NCBI GenBank assembly: GCA_000444245.1
Contig: ATSW01000621.1
Span: forward strand, 1 to 21,482
DNA: 21,482 nt
Origin: Botryllus schlosseri
Taxonomy: Eukaryota > Chordata > Ascidiacea > Stolidobranchia > Styelidae
Direction: 5' to 3'
Shown here: piece by piece, positions 9,801 through 16,185 of the stretch
How the letters are laid out: each line of letters opens with the position of its first letter
Numbering within the stretch: position 1 is the stretch's first letter
Program-made: the position numbers and the translations under genes
The notes under the pieces: model-generated
Told to the model about the DNA's origin: nothing
The model's input: the letters and a program-made list of their open reading frames with translations, nothing else
Databases searched by the model: none

Positions 9801-12800
9801 TGGTGTGAATACACCCCCCTTTCTCTAAGAGTGCTGTTAAGTCGATAAATATCGCATACTTGTATCGGATATTGACTTCTCTCCCGACGGTCAAAAGCAG
9901 AATGCAGATGATTGAAATAACAAGCGTAGCCACGTGAACGTTGGGTAGATTTCGAAAGATGTCTATCCAAGACTGAAAGGGAGAATATTATCAAGTCGCA
10001 AGGTTCCAAGTCTATATTCCTAGTCACAAGTCAATCTTACTCCCACAGCTTCAACTCGAGTCAAGTCGAATCATTTTCAATTCACCACCGAATCAAGTCG
10101 GAGTCCCAGTCATACTATTTATTGCTGTTCAGTAAGCCTCCTACAAGTCTGCTTGGGTGTAAAAAACATCTCTTTCATAAAACACTTGTTTGTCTCGCTC
10201 TTAACCAGATATGTTGAGTAACGAAGTAATTCTACTTTGTCGAAGTAATCGAGTATGCTTTTCCTCAAGTGGTTATGCTTTTGAACTCCTTCTACCTCAC
10301 AGATTTAAGTGTTTTTATACAAAACTATAGGCCTAGAATACTAGCTCTATTTTACTTACTTGGAAATAGCTACTTATTCTTGACAATGAATTTCCGTTGG
10401 TACCTCTACTTGAGTACAAAAATGAATACCTTGACCATTTCTCCTCTTACCAGGTTCAGTAAAATAATTCTAAGACAGTTCCTGCCTCGATTTGTCTCGA
10501 GTCATGCGCAATGACTCCGGTACAAGTCGTCGAGTCAATATGCAAGGTAATTCAAGTCGAGTCGAGTCATCTTCCATATTTAAGAAAACAAATCGAGTCG
10601 AGTCGATGCTCCGAATAATTTAGACTGAAGTCAATACTCGAGTCATTACAACCAAATCTGCGCTAACTCACCAAAACGAAGGACAACGGTCCACTGAATC
10701 TTTGTATGACGATGCCCAACACAGGCGGGGTCTGTGACACAATAACTTGGAAAGCGGCCCCGGTCGTAAATCCCTGAATCACAGGCTCCGACAGGTAGGA
10801 AGTGATGAATCCGAAACGAAGCAGTCCGAATAACGACTGAAANNGATTAGAGAAGGATCAAAAATGTTTCAGTCGCCTTGACTTGAATATGAACATTAGA
10901 TCGGTATAATTCATAAAATACGGAAAAAAAACAACAAAATTTGATAATGCGGACTACATTAACTATACTAGTGGATCTTAACCTTTACTAACTTGGCCAA
11001 CCCTTATGCTAATCTGTAAGCCTTTTACGAGCCCCAAACTTTCGCCTAATCACAAAAACAAAACCTACCATAGTACACATTCAATACGTTACTATATGAT
11101 ACAGGTGCACAACGGGAACTGTGCAGTGTGCATCAACAACAGTCTTAAAAGAACAAAACCATTAAAACATGATTTTCACACAAAACAAAAAAGTTATAGT
11201 AAATATTTATTGCAGTCAGTGTGAGTTCTTCTGTGTGAGTCAAATGTGTGTCTTGACCTCTATCGAACCCCGGGAATGACTCAGCGAACCCCAATAAAGA
11301 ACTTGGAATATTCCAAGGCAGCAATCGTTTAGTAAGAGCTAGTAAATATGTTCGCAGAAATATGCAGAAAATATGATTGCTATTAATTAAGTCCTCTGCT
11401 CGTGTATTAGAATATCCACCAGATACGGCCGTAAGTCTCCTTAACCTCCCTCTCGTCCCCTTATCAACATACCTGAAATAGTCCCATTATAAACGTCAAA
11501 GCTGCCGCAACTCCCGCTCGCTTCAAGTCCAGCTCTGTCAGAGAACCAAGTGCTCCAAGCGGTGATGGCGTCGTTGCATTCTAAATGGAAATGAAAAATA
11601 TTTCGGTCGATAGCGCGATATTCAGATATTCAGATACCGCGATCAACGCCTATGATGTGAGCGGATGCCTACGTCCTCGCTTATTCGAGAAATAAAGATG
11701 GTTCTTGACTCGCACGCGGGCCTCTGTAGGCATGCGGAAGGCAACGACCTATTTTGCCTTTTATCATTCCGTATCTATAGCGACCTTCCCAGCTTGCTGC
11801 CTCATGGTTAACAAAGCCACCACAAGCGGATGTATGTCTTGCGGATCGCTGAACGGTTTCTCTGGTCCTCGTTAGAATGCTATTTCCTCACTCCTAGAAT
11901 GTCATAGATGTATAGATAATGTCATTATTGTACTGGTTATACGAATATACACACATTGCGTGTGGTCGTTCTTTAAATTATTTGTAAATTTACCCAAATA
12001 ATACCAGTAAATTAGCGGTAGACGCATTTTAAATTAGCGTACGGCAAGTCAAAACTAATATTACTTGATTTTTAATGGTAGAAATATTACGAAGTAAATT
12101 TGCACATACAATTCATTGAATCAGTATTTGCGCCATGTTACTTTGCATTCGTACAAACAGTTCAGTGCATAATCAGTATTGGCGCTATTCGTTTTGCATT
12201 TTGCAGTACATCCCAATATATTTGCATTTCGAAAGACAAAGTCACCGAACGTGAAAGCGTTCTAAATGTCATCAAATCTTATCATCGGGTCTTCGCGTAT
12301 TTTTGATTAGTCCAAAACCAATAAACCAATAACCAATAAAAACTTCGCCTACCACTGTGGCGTTGGTCGACACTTGGTCCAGGTCCGGCGGGTAATGTCG
12401 AAACACAACCGACTGCGTCATTAGACTCGTGACCGCAAACGTGCCAACGGATATGTGCCGGGATGTGCCCATCAGAGTATAGAGCAGGACGCGATAAAAT
12501 GACGTGTAGAGTCCGAATACTGGAGCCAAGCCGGCGAGAATAGAAAAAGCAAGACCTGTAGAAATACGAAGCTGTAAAGCTGTACTTTTTCCGTTTTATG
12601 TTACAAAGAGCTGTAATCAGGGTCGGGGACAGTCAAAAATTTTGAGTAGCTTCACCTAACTGAGAATATGACAAAATAATGGCATGAGTAAAAAATGAAA
12701 CTATGAAGTTTTATAAGACATGGTGCTTCGCAATAAGGAGAGACCTTGTGAATAATGACGGCATGGCAGGCCTGGCTATAACATTTGGCCAACGTTATTG

Positions 12801-13880
12801 AATTACACCAATTGGGAATACTTCGAGACTCATCCGAGCACCATATATTTGTTGGTTGGATTGGGCACAATGAATCGAATACTCGGATCCGAATCGACTA
12901 TTAATTGTAGTCGTTCGAGTTGAATATAGTGACAGATGATCTTTTCGAGTACCAAAATTACAAACCTCTCTCCGCTAAGAGTTATGTTATCGACCAGAAT
13001 TATATTTTGTGTACTTTGTTAACCCATGCTGGAAGCATTGAAACATCGATATGCCGTGTCACAACATTCAAAACACGTAGGCTAGTACAATCTTACGCAA
13101 GTTAACGACGTTTCTGTGAAGCCGCGATCAATCCACAGTATATCACAAAGTGCAAATGAAAGAGGCATAGTCGAAACAACTGCAAATTATTTTTGCGTGG
13201 TATAGAACTTACATCTGATCTTTGCGGTCGCATAAAAGTTACATATTTGAACTTCTCACGTTATCCCTACTCTTATGACATTATGAGTAATACTCGGAGT
13301 CTAATATTGCTCGATTGACGATCGAATCACTCGGGTATTCGATTGTGCCCGGCCCTAGTAATAATCCTCGCAAATTTGTCGCGACTAACGACATTCGTTG
13401 AATCGGATTTCCATAATTTATGTGCAGTGCATGCCTCCTATCTTTATATCGCCCAGGCCCCGGTAGGTGTCCGATTTCGAAGACTACTCCAAGTCGTTTC
13501 TACACCTTCCTATCTTTTCACTGTATCGCAGTCTTGTGGTGTTTTGAAATGACGAAATTATTAATAAACTGATACTGAAACATTCTTTCCTATCTCTACT
13601 CACTTTGTGGGATGTGAACCACTCCGACAGTCAAACCTGCCACCAGGTCTCCCGCAATCCAAGACTTTTCGTACGATCTCAGCCACGAGAGTATAGGAAA
13701 CACACCGCATATCCATTTCATACATGAAGACTTGGAACAGGAACACGCGTTAGCGATCTTTCGTCTGGCGCCTAGAAGCAAAGTGCTTTCGCCATCATCT
13801 TCAAGCCCTAGCTTTTCTTGTATCTCTTGGTCGGACTGCGTGGGCCGGTCAACTTTGTATCCATGATCGCTTTCTTGCAT
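722..13880 (-). CDS. SLC26A: SLC26 family anion transporter/exchanger with STAS domain, whole gene of 14 coding exons
   Basis: The joined coding sequence is complement of 722-867, 2224-2370, 3030-3146, 3597-3705, 5228-5404, 6021-6194, 6924-7037, 7094-7241, 8817-8939, 9860-9972, 10672-10836, 11473-11580, 12353-12555 and 13604-13880: 2121 nt, 706 residues plus TAA. Introns are GT-AG and phases agree at each join. Family features seen: the sulfate transporter signature region at 104-125, the membrane core (about 60-480) with TSYLSEPV at 208-215, GFTTGAAFQV at 218-227 and FEPLPRSVLA at 438-447, then a C-terminal STAS domain (about 515-695) with a short variable insert at 572-610. Length is normal for animal SLC26 proteins (about 700-780). 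SLC26 members move anions such as chloride, bicarbonate, sulfate or oxalate across the plasma membrane; the substrate here is not predictable. LAF at 94-96 and the loop sequons recall the SLC26A5/A6 side of the family, but paralogue assignment needs a tree. The exon 12/13 border is the least certain join. Confidence 0.93.
1145..1325. repeat. Cluster of near-palindromic TACTCGAAGTAG repeats
   Basis: Three related units lie almost in tandem: CTACTCGAAGTAGCAAATGA at about 1152, CTACTCGTAGTGATTTCC at about 1232 and TTACTCGAAGTAGCGAATGA at about 1266. CTACTCGAAGTAG is nearly its own reverse complement. Looser relatives (TACTTC.../...AGTTTT) occur in introns 4 and 6. Such subterminal motif clusters are typical of some hAT-type elements (Tol2 is a well-known case), but ends and target duplications were not found here. 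Confidence 0.5.
1410..1806. mobile_element. MITE-like element with TAGGGTTGCCATA termini
   Basis: The left end TAGGGTTGCCATA and the right end TATGGTAAACCTA are imperfect inverted repeats, and both continue into similar AGGA(T/G)GAC sequence. Inside are two roughly 75-bp units, each beginning GTTGACTAAA. A related element with the same terminal sequence occurs at about 4124-5041. No target-site duplication was seen, and there is no coding capacity. Termini resembling GGTNACCATA are found in hAT-type elements of animals; the family assignment is tentative. Confidence 0.5.
2224..2370 (-). CDS. SLC26 exon 13: STAS core (residues 610-658)
   Basis: The acceptor CCCGCCGCAG has a pyrimidine-rich lead and the donor is AAC G|GTGAGG. 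After a short NNQQLPC it reads HTVIVDCASFGFVDYAGGKL then LRQLHDSFRKLEIRFLLTNC, the family's IIDCSxxxFxDxxGVxxL...H..F...I...LAxC. The usual GV after the Asp reads AGG here. If an upstream acceptor were used the exon would be longer by up to about 80 bp of open frame. Confidence 0.88.
2371..3029 (-). other. SLC26 intron 12
   Basis: This 659-bp intron lies between the variable insert and the STAS core. An open frame continues on both sides of the chosen splice sites, so alternative borders are possible. No repeat was recognised. Confidence 0.65.
3030..3146 (-). CDS. SLC26 exon 12: STAS variable insert (residues 571-609 plus part of 610)
   Basis: The acceptor is CATTAAG and the phase-1 start completes Ser571; EVIAQKKEAEGKKQNENLNN is the charged, low-complexity intervening sequence typical of metazoan STAS domains. 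The 3' border is less certain. The donor used, GTC G|GTGAAT at 3030, joins in phase to the strong acceptor of exon 13. Alternatives that could also be used are GTCTGG after 3051-3052 (phase 2) and a GTGTAA some 70 bp further on. Confidence 0.72.
3147..3596 (-). other. SLC26 intron 11
   Basis: The donor is GTAAGA and the acceptor CATTAAG; 450 bp, A+T-rich, and I see nothing else in it. Confidence 0.8.
3597..3705 (-). CDS. SLC26 exon 11: STAS beta strand and first helix (residues 535-570)
   Basis: The acceptor is TTTCGCAG and the donor CCA A|GTAAGA, phase 1. It encodes LTDSSGTVIVKMHASLYYAN then KDFFKRKLLSAVGFNP, matching the STAS segment IxIxRFxASLYFANxEyFKrKLxxxxGxNP of SLC26 proteins. Confidence 0.93.
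3872..4125 (-). repeat. Intronic interspersed repeat, copy 1 (inverted relative to 10982-11240)
   Basis: The reverse complement aligns by eye along about 250 bp with 10982-11240. Shared landmarks are CTTTACTAAC, CTTATGCTAAT / CTTACGCTAAT, GGTGCACAA, ACCATTAAAACATGATTTTC and TAAATATTTA. It abuts the MITE starting near 4124. It lies in intron 10 of the SLC26 gene. Confidence 0.65.
4124..5041. mobile_element. MITE-like element related to 1410-1806, interrupted
   Basis: The left terminus GGTAGGTTTACCATATTTT and the right terminus GGTATGGTAACCTTA are inverted, and both lead into AGAGGACACTTT-like sequence. Internal GTTGACTAAAA (4248) and ATTGACTAAACA (4834) units match those of 1410-1806. The centre (about 4330-4830), including the (CATT)n tract, appears foreign to the element. 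No transposase frame is present. Confidence 0.45.
4531..4566. repeat. (CATT)n microsatellite
   Basis: Nine uninterrupted CATT units lie in intron 10 of the SLC26 gene. A pure run of this length suggests recent slippage. Confidence 0.97.
5228..5404 (-). CDS. SLC26 exon 10: final membrane segment and start of STAS (residues 476-534)
   Basis: The acceptor is TTTTTGCAG. AVWITTWLAVLLLGVDLGLL (476-495) and VGTVFAIATVIARTQLPR (496-513) match the family's last helices; FEILANIENTDIYKAKG opens the STAS domain. I chose the donor AAT|GTGAGT because it joins in phase to exon 11; a weaker GTGAGG lies a few codons on. Confidence 0.92.
5405..6020 (-). other. SLC26 intron 9
   Basis: The donor is GTGAGT and the acceptor TTTTTGCAG; 616 bp. 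Apart from the 75-bp inverted repeat at 5472-5546 I see nothing in it. Confidence 0.85.
5472..5546 (-). repeat. 75-bp intronic inverted repeat, copy B
   Basis: The reverse complement matches 13503-13577 over the same 75-bp length with about eight mismatches and no gaps by eye. Shared blocks include CTTGTGGTGTTTTGAAAT and GAAATTATTAATAAA. It lies 68 bp upstream of exon 10 of the SLC26 gene. Confidence 0.8.
6021..6194 (-). CDS. SLC26 exon 9: last membrane helices (residues 418-475)
   Basis: The acceptor is TTCCAG and the donor TTC|GTGAGT, phase 0. A strongly hydrophobic helix is followed by GPIFEPLPRSVLASIIIVG (436-454), the FEPLPxAVLAAIIIV block of the family, and LANLKTMFKTSKLDF. Confidence 0.94.
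6195..6923 (-). other. SLC26 intron 8
   Basis: The donor is GTGAGC and the acceptor TTCCAG; 729 bp with one N at 6660. Around 6720-6860 the motif ACTAGAA recurs several times amid A+T-rich sequence; nothing else was recognised. Confidence 0.85.
6924..7037 (-). CDS. SLC26 exon 8: TM10 anion-site region (residues 380-417)
   Basis: The acceptor is CTTCAG and the donor CAG|GTGAGC, phase 0 both sides. ELAAYGAANLIPSFFLCFP is followed by SAAALARCEIQDNTGGQTQ, which aligns gap-free with CFP-x-SLSR-xxVQExTGGKTQ of other SLC26 proteins. The motif SLSR reads ALAR (402-405): the Arg matching prestin Arg399 is kept, and the Ser398 position is Ala404. Confidence 0.93.
7038..7093 (-). other. SLC26 intron 7, 56-nt mini-intron
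   Basis: The donor is GTTAGTATAT and the acceptor AACTTCAG. At 56 nt it is far shorter than the other introns (450-1575 nt) and near the lower limit for animal introns. The frame is phase 0 on both sides and 56 is not a multiple of 3, so retention would shift the frame. Confidence 0.92.
7094..7241 (-). CDS. SLC26 exon 7 (residues 330-379)
   Basis: The acceptor is TGACAG and the donor CAG|GTTAGT. The product FPAPQLPDFSILGSIIGDGF leads into AIAVVGFAISVSLSKLYAIR and HGYTVDPNQ. This is the conserved SLC26 helix (usual form AIVGFAVSVSLAKxFAxKHGYxVDxNQ). The intron that follows is only 56 nt. Confidence 0.94.
7242..8816 (-). other. SLC26 intron 6 with a diverged direct repeat
   Basis: The longest intron (1575 bp, N at 8775). 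Two stretches, about 7375-7560 and 8330-8510, are diverged direct copies. Both run from a TCAAGTGGTT / TCGAGCGGTT start through TACTTCC / TACTTTT, CAAAACTACG / CAAAACGACC, GGATTTGAAAAG / GGATTTTGAAAGG, and end at AACCGCGTGAAATAG / AACCGCGTTACATAG. A third partial relative sits at about 10260-10330. Confidence 0.6.
8817..8939 (-). CDS. SLC26 exon 6 (residues 289-329 plus part of 330)
   Basis: The acceptor is TCTTCAG and the donor GTAAGA; the phase-2 start completes Lys289 and the phase-2 end splits Gly330. It encodes DSLKFPIPTEVIIVIVAILA (290-309), the counterpart of the family's PVPIELIVVIIGT helix, then a loop with DRFAVNVVDDVPTG. Confidence 0.92.
8940..9859 (-). other. SLC26 intron 5, with a pogo/Tigger-like terminal repeat
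   Basis: The donor is GTATGC and the acceptor TCTTCAG; 920 bp. At 9274-9332, ACTCCGCTTAACTCGGACA is followed about 20 bases later by ACCGAATTAAGCGGAA. The arms TCCGCTTAA/TTAAGCGGA pair perfectly. This layout is typical of termini of pogo/Tigger-type DNA transposons, but the opposite end was not found. Confidence 0.5.
9860..9972 (-). CDS. SLC26 exon 5: hydrophobic segment (residues 252-288 plus part of 289)
   Basis: The acceptor is CTTTCAG. The donor is AA|GTATGC in phase 2; reading on would give a frame that departs from the family, so this donor was chosen. It encodes WIDIFRNLPNVHVATLVISI followed by a hydrophobic helix and GREVNIRYK, matching the family's helix and short basic link. Confidence 0.88.
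9973..10671 (-). other. SLC26 intron 4
   Basis: The donor is GTGAGT and the acceptor CTTTCAG; 699 bp. Almost all of it is the element at 9991-10653, which ends within 20 bp of the donor. Confidence 0.88.
9991..10653. mobile_element. GACTCGAGTC-rich MITE-like element, copy 1 (in intron 4)
   Basis: Left part: CAAGTCGCAAGGTTCCAAGT, then TTTTCAATTCACCACCGA and repeated (C/G)AAGTCGGAGTC. Right part: repeated TCGAGTCGAGTCAT ending GAGTCATTACAACC. The same order and phrases occur at 16652-17230, so the two are copies of one family. The centre (about 10125-10480) is different and may be an insertion of the TACTTC-type repeat. The left GGGTTGTAA terminus is missing here. Confidence 0.6.
10672..10836 (-). 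CDS. SLC26 exon 4: TM5-TM6 core (residues 197-251)
   Basis: The acceptor TTTCAG lies next to the two N bases at 10843-10844 and the donor is GTGAGT; both are phase 0. It carries LLRFGFITSYLSEPV and QGFTTGAAFQVIVSQ, two of the best-conserved SLC26 blocks, with no frame disruption. Confidence 0.93.
10837..11472 (-). other. SLC26 intron 3
   Basis: The donor is GTATGT and the acceptor TTTCAG; 636 bp, with two N bases six to seven nt from the acceptor. It contains the repeat at 10982-11240. Confidence 0.88.
10982..11240 (+). repeat. Intronic interspersed repeat, copy 2 (inverted relative to 3872-4125)
   Basis: It aligns with the reverse complement of 3872-4125. Just before it, AGTGGATCTTAACCTTTAC (10971-10989) resembles the AGTGGTTCTTAACCTTT terminus common among hAT elements, so both copies are probably ends of a non-autonomous hAT. 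The second terminus and target duplication were not identified. It lies in intron 3 of the SLC26 gene. Confidence 0.6.
11473..11580 (-). CDS. SLC26 exon 3: TM3-TM4 loop and TM (residues 161-196)
   Basis: The acceptor is ATTTAG and the donor is CAG|GTATGT, both phase 0. The exon opens with NATTPSPLG, putting a second NAT sequon (Asn161) four residues after the one ending exon 2. Prestin and SLC26A6-type proteins are glycosylated in the same extracellular loop. It ends in RAGVAAALTFIMGLFQ, the typical family helix. Confidence 0.9.
11581..12352 (-). other. SLC26 intron 2
   Basis: The donor is GTAGGC and the acceptor ATTTAG; 772 bp. It falls exactly between the two glycosylation sequons of the TM3-TM4 loop. 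The stretch 11600-11960 is more G+C-rich than the rest and may be an old interspersed repeat, but I could not name it; no coding frame is convincing. Confidence 0.8.
12353..12555 (-). CDS. SLC26 exon 2: TM1-TM3 with sulfate transporter signature (residues 93-160)
   Basis: The acceptor is CTACAG and the donor is GTAGGC, read as phase 0. It holds SLAFSILAG (93-101), the sulfate transporter signature region 104-125 (PVFGLYTSF... to GTSR; Phe replaces the usual Tyr at 106) and HISVGTFAV (126-134). Phe96 and Phe132 align, at a constant offset of five, with the anion-site residues Phe101 and Phe137 of prestin. The end holds an NAT sequon at Asn157. Confidence 0.92.
12618..13357. mobile_element. Probable non-autonomous hAT-like element with CAGGG-CGGG termini
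   Basis: The left end CAGGGTCGGGGACA and the right end TGTGCCCGGCCCTAG are inverted. A second inverted pair lies inside: GGGCACAATGAATCGAATAC (12863-12882) answers the right end, which reads GAATCACTCGGGTATTCGAT then TGTGCCC. So either the element is 12863-13357 with a lost left tip, or 12618-13357 with an internal inverted stretch. No clear 8-bp duplication flanks either version. It lies in intron 1 of the SLC26 gene. Confidence 0.45.
13503..13577 (+). repeat. 75-bp intronic inverted repeat, copy A
   Basis: Partner of 5472-5546 in the opposite orientation. It lies 26 bp downstream of the exon 1 donor in the sense of transcription, so the pair brackets exons 2-9. Confidence 0.8.
13604..13880 (-). 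CDS. SLC26 exon 1: cytoplasmic N-terminus and start of TM1 (residues 1-92)
   Basis: The ATG at 13880-13878 starts MQESDHGYK. It is the first ATG of the frame, which is closed by a TAA about 60 bases further upstream, so an initiator here is likely, although a 5' untranslated exon is possible. The acidic N-terminus leads into a Cys-rich stretch (ANACSCSKSSC, 43-53), then the family block FPILSWLRSY (61-70) and GDLVAGLTVGVVHIPQ (77-92). The exon ends in phase 1 at a GTGAGT donor. Gln92 aligns with prestin Gln97. Confidence 0.9.
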
Positions 13881-15179
13881 GTTTTCTTTGTTCGGAAGAA
13901 GTAGCAAATTATTCGTTCGCAAACTGCAGACATAGTAAACATATTGCTTTTACAAGCCGCAAAGCGCAGATGTATACGCGCATAATTCCTTAGACTCACA
14001 ATGACGAGGTCGAAACGCTTACGTAGTGTGGCACACGGTTTTTCGCAAATTATTCTGTTTTGTAGTTACAGCAGCGCAATTGATGCCTGCAGCACTCTCT
14101 GTTGCGGTGAAGGTTCGGTTCTGAATATATCGACAGTGCATCGCCACAGGCATGTTATGCATTTTATGTATCACAATACACTATATATAGGCTTGTGTAA
14201 TCTCAAATTCCGTAAATAGTATGCGCGTGTAAATAGCATCATTATTATTTATTTTGGAAAATGAAAAATAGTGGCGGCATTAATCACATATAATGGTTCA
14301 CATTTGATTGTTGATAAACAAAGTCCTCTGAAATCCTTACTAGCTGCTGACGATTAGCTCAGACGAGTGTCAGCCGAAAATACTCGGGATTATTTCAATA
14401 CAAATATACTATAAATTATAAATTTTGTGTCGATCAGCAATTCATATAAAGCGGTTGCAGCTCAACACGAATTCTGCGCCGCATATTTCAAAACGCCGAG
14501 CTCTGTTAGCAGGTCAGCGAGGTGAAAACTAATGTTGAAGTACAGGCGCGGCGTGTAGGAACGTTCTATGAAATTCATGCGAAAGAAAATCTACATGATC
14601 CATTGTTCGACAGTCTCAGGTCTATGGCAAGTACGTATACTTGATATATTTCAACCAACAAAACTGTTTGGACACGGCCAGTCGTGGCAAGTCATCAAAA
14701 TCTCTAAAAATGGCGACGAAAAATTACAGGCTGGAAAAGCAGCGTATTCAAATATGGTCCCGGTTTTTGCGATAAGTTCCTGTCCAAAATGATCATGGCG
14801 AATGTAATTGTAGTATGCGATAACAGCATCGTCATTCCAGCGTAATCGCGACATAAATATACTTCAATCAAAATATTTTCCAGCAAAAATGGCGTTTCGA
14901 AAAATCGCCACAATCGCCAAACCCAACACAGCGAACGGCGAGTAGCTATTAAGGAATTTCGTTTTGTGGCGAGTTTTGGAATTAGCATTTCTCATGGTAC
15001 GCGCGCCTTTGACAGAATTCCTATTCTCGACAGAAATAAAACCTATTCCACGCAGGTGAATATGTATACTCCTTAACTGAAATCACGGCTCGGTAATGAG
15101 CAATAGCGAAATTCTATATCCGCAGCATCGTCGCAATATGGTAGAAGACTTGGACCACTATATAATTCTGATTGTCTGT
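13881..15179. other. Upstream region of the SLC26 gene and 3' side of the neighbouring gene
   Basis: It should hold the SLC26 5' UTR and promoter and the 3' end of the upstream minus-strand gene. A CTATATATAG palindrome at 14181-14190, 300 bp before the ATG, could serve as a TATA-like element, but there is no support for a start site. AATAAA on the minus strand at 14253-14248 could end the upstream gene. Minus-strand 14652-14760 has an acceptor-like CTTTTCCAG followed by an open frame of the right phase (ACNFSSPFLEILMTCHD...), a weak candidate for that gene's last exon. Motifs GGCGATT/GCGATTTTTCG recur around 14880-14975. Confidence 0.35.
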
Positions 15180-15457
15180 GGCGAGATAGCGCAGTGGTAT
15201 AATCTGCGCTGCAACAGTAATGGTTGCGGGTTCGAGTTCGACCGAGGTCGACTTCCGAATTCCGATATCTAGGTGTTGGAGGTTTACCTAGGCTCCTCCT
15301 CGCCACCTCATCCGCGTCAATGGTGTCTTACAAAAGCCTAGAGGTGGGCCGTGCTATAAGTCGGCAGTTACGGAAATAAGAAGAATATCGGCCTGGTGTA
15401 AAAACCATAGTAGTCGACAAACACCATGAATACCCCAAAACAAACAAACAAACAACG
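15180..15457 (+). mobile_element. tRNA-derived SINE
   Basis: A tRNA-like head carries an A box (TAGCGCAGTGGTAT, 15187-15200) and a B box (GGTTCGAGTTCGA, 15229-15241) spaced as in a tRNA gene. It is followed by about 195 bp of unrelated body (TAGGCTCCTCCTCGCCACCT and onward) and a simple tail of AAAC repeats (15437-15457). This head-body-tail layout is that of a pol III SINE mobilised by a LINE. Direct flanking repeats were not found, and no second copy is present in the window. It sits about 170 bp from the hAT element at 15629. Confidence 0.8.
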
Positions 15458-15885
15458 AAGGATACTTTCCTACATTCTCGTGTAGAAAGTGTCTGCCCTT
15501 ACTAAGTAGTTTTCCAAGAATGGAGAAATAACGCTCAACAGCAGCAGTCGTTGGCTGACAACACTAACGTTGTGCGTACACTTCTGGTGACACACCGTGT
15601 TGCTTCATTGTGATAATGTTGTCTACATCAGTGGTTCTCAACCTTTTTCACCCCGCGGACCGGTAAAATTTCAAAAAATGTCTGGCGGACCAGTGAACTT
15701 TCAAAATTGAAATGAAGCCAAAATGTAGAGAATGCAACCGTTTTTTGCAATTATATGGTGCTATAGAGATTGACATTTTATGGTAGAGAATCTGCTGAGT
15801 CGAGGTAGAATTGCTTTTTCCAAATAATCGTGATACCACCGACAGTCGTTTACAGTCTTTCGCGCCGAAGGCCGTGGGTTTAACA

Positions 15886-16185
15886 CAGTGGTTACCAACC
15901 TTTTTTGACCCATCGCCCCCTTTTCAAGCTCAACACCGATCATCGCCCCCCAAATTTTGTGTACCGAAAATTGGGCATACAAACTGTAATCACCGGTGGT
16001 TTGACTAAAAAAAAGGTCAGCTGTTTTGACGCGTCATCGCTTCCTATCGCCCCCTTCGCTATTTCCGCCCCCCGTCGCACCCTTTGTCCATTTTCGCCCC
16101 CTTTCGCCCCCTTCGTCATTTTAGCCCCCTCTACACCGCCAAATCGCCCCCTGGGGGGCGATATCGCCCACGTTGGGAACCACAT
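15886..16185. mobile_element. C-rich hAT-like MITE nested in 15629-17719
   Basis: It starts CAGTGGTTACCAACCTTTTT and ends CGTTGGGAACCACAT, imperfect inverted repeats. The flanks GTTTAACA and ATTTAACC share six of eight bases, a likely decayed duplication. The body is made of about eight spaced copies of TCGCCCCC or close variants and ends in the near-palindrome ATCGCCCCCTGGGGGGCGAT (16143-16162). It has no coding capacity despite some long open frames produced by its base bias. Confidence 0.75.

Larger units (their letters stand above)
12556..13603 (-). other. SLC26 intron 1
   Basis: The donor is GTGAGT and the acceptor CTACAG; 1048 bp. It is occupied by the hAT-like element at 12618-13357 and the 75-bp repeat at 13503-13577. 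Confidence 0.88.

Noticed and set aside
13886-13999. Upstream extension of the SLC26 protein beyond Met1
   Set aside because: The frame upstream has no ATG and meets a TAA about 60 bases before the chosen start; the longer frame needs a non-ATG start.
14181-14190. TATA box of the SLC26 gene
   Set aside because: CTATATATAG is common in A+T-rich DNA and there is no initiator or start-site evidence.
14652-14760. Last exon of the minus-strand membrane-protein gene (ACNFSSPFLEILMTCHD...)
   Set aside because: Acceptor and phase fit, but there is no homology, the distance is large and the hAT element lies between; kept only as a weak candidate in the region note.
15180-15253. A functional tRNA gene
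   Set aside because: A and B boxes are present, but I could not fold a good acceptor stem and the head runs into a SINE body with an AAAC tail.
15500-15600. Minus-strand open stretch reading KCTHNVSVVSQRLLLL...
   Set aside because: No consistent donor or phase with the tail exon, and no recognisable domain.
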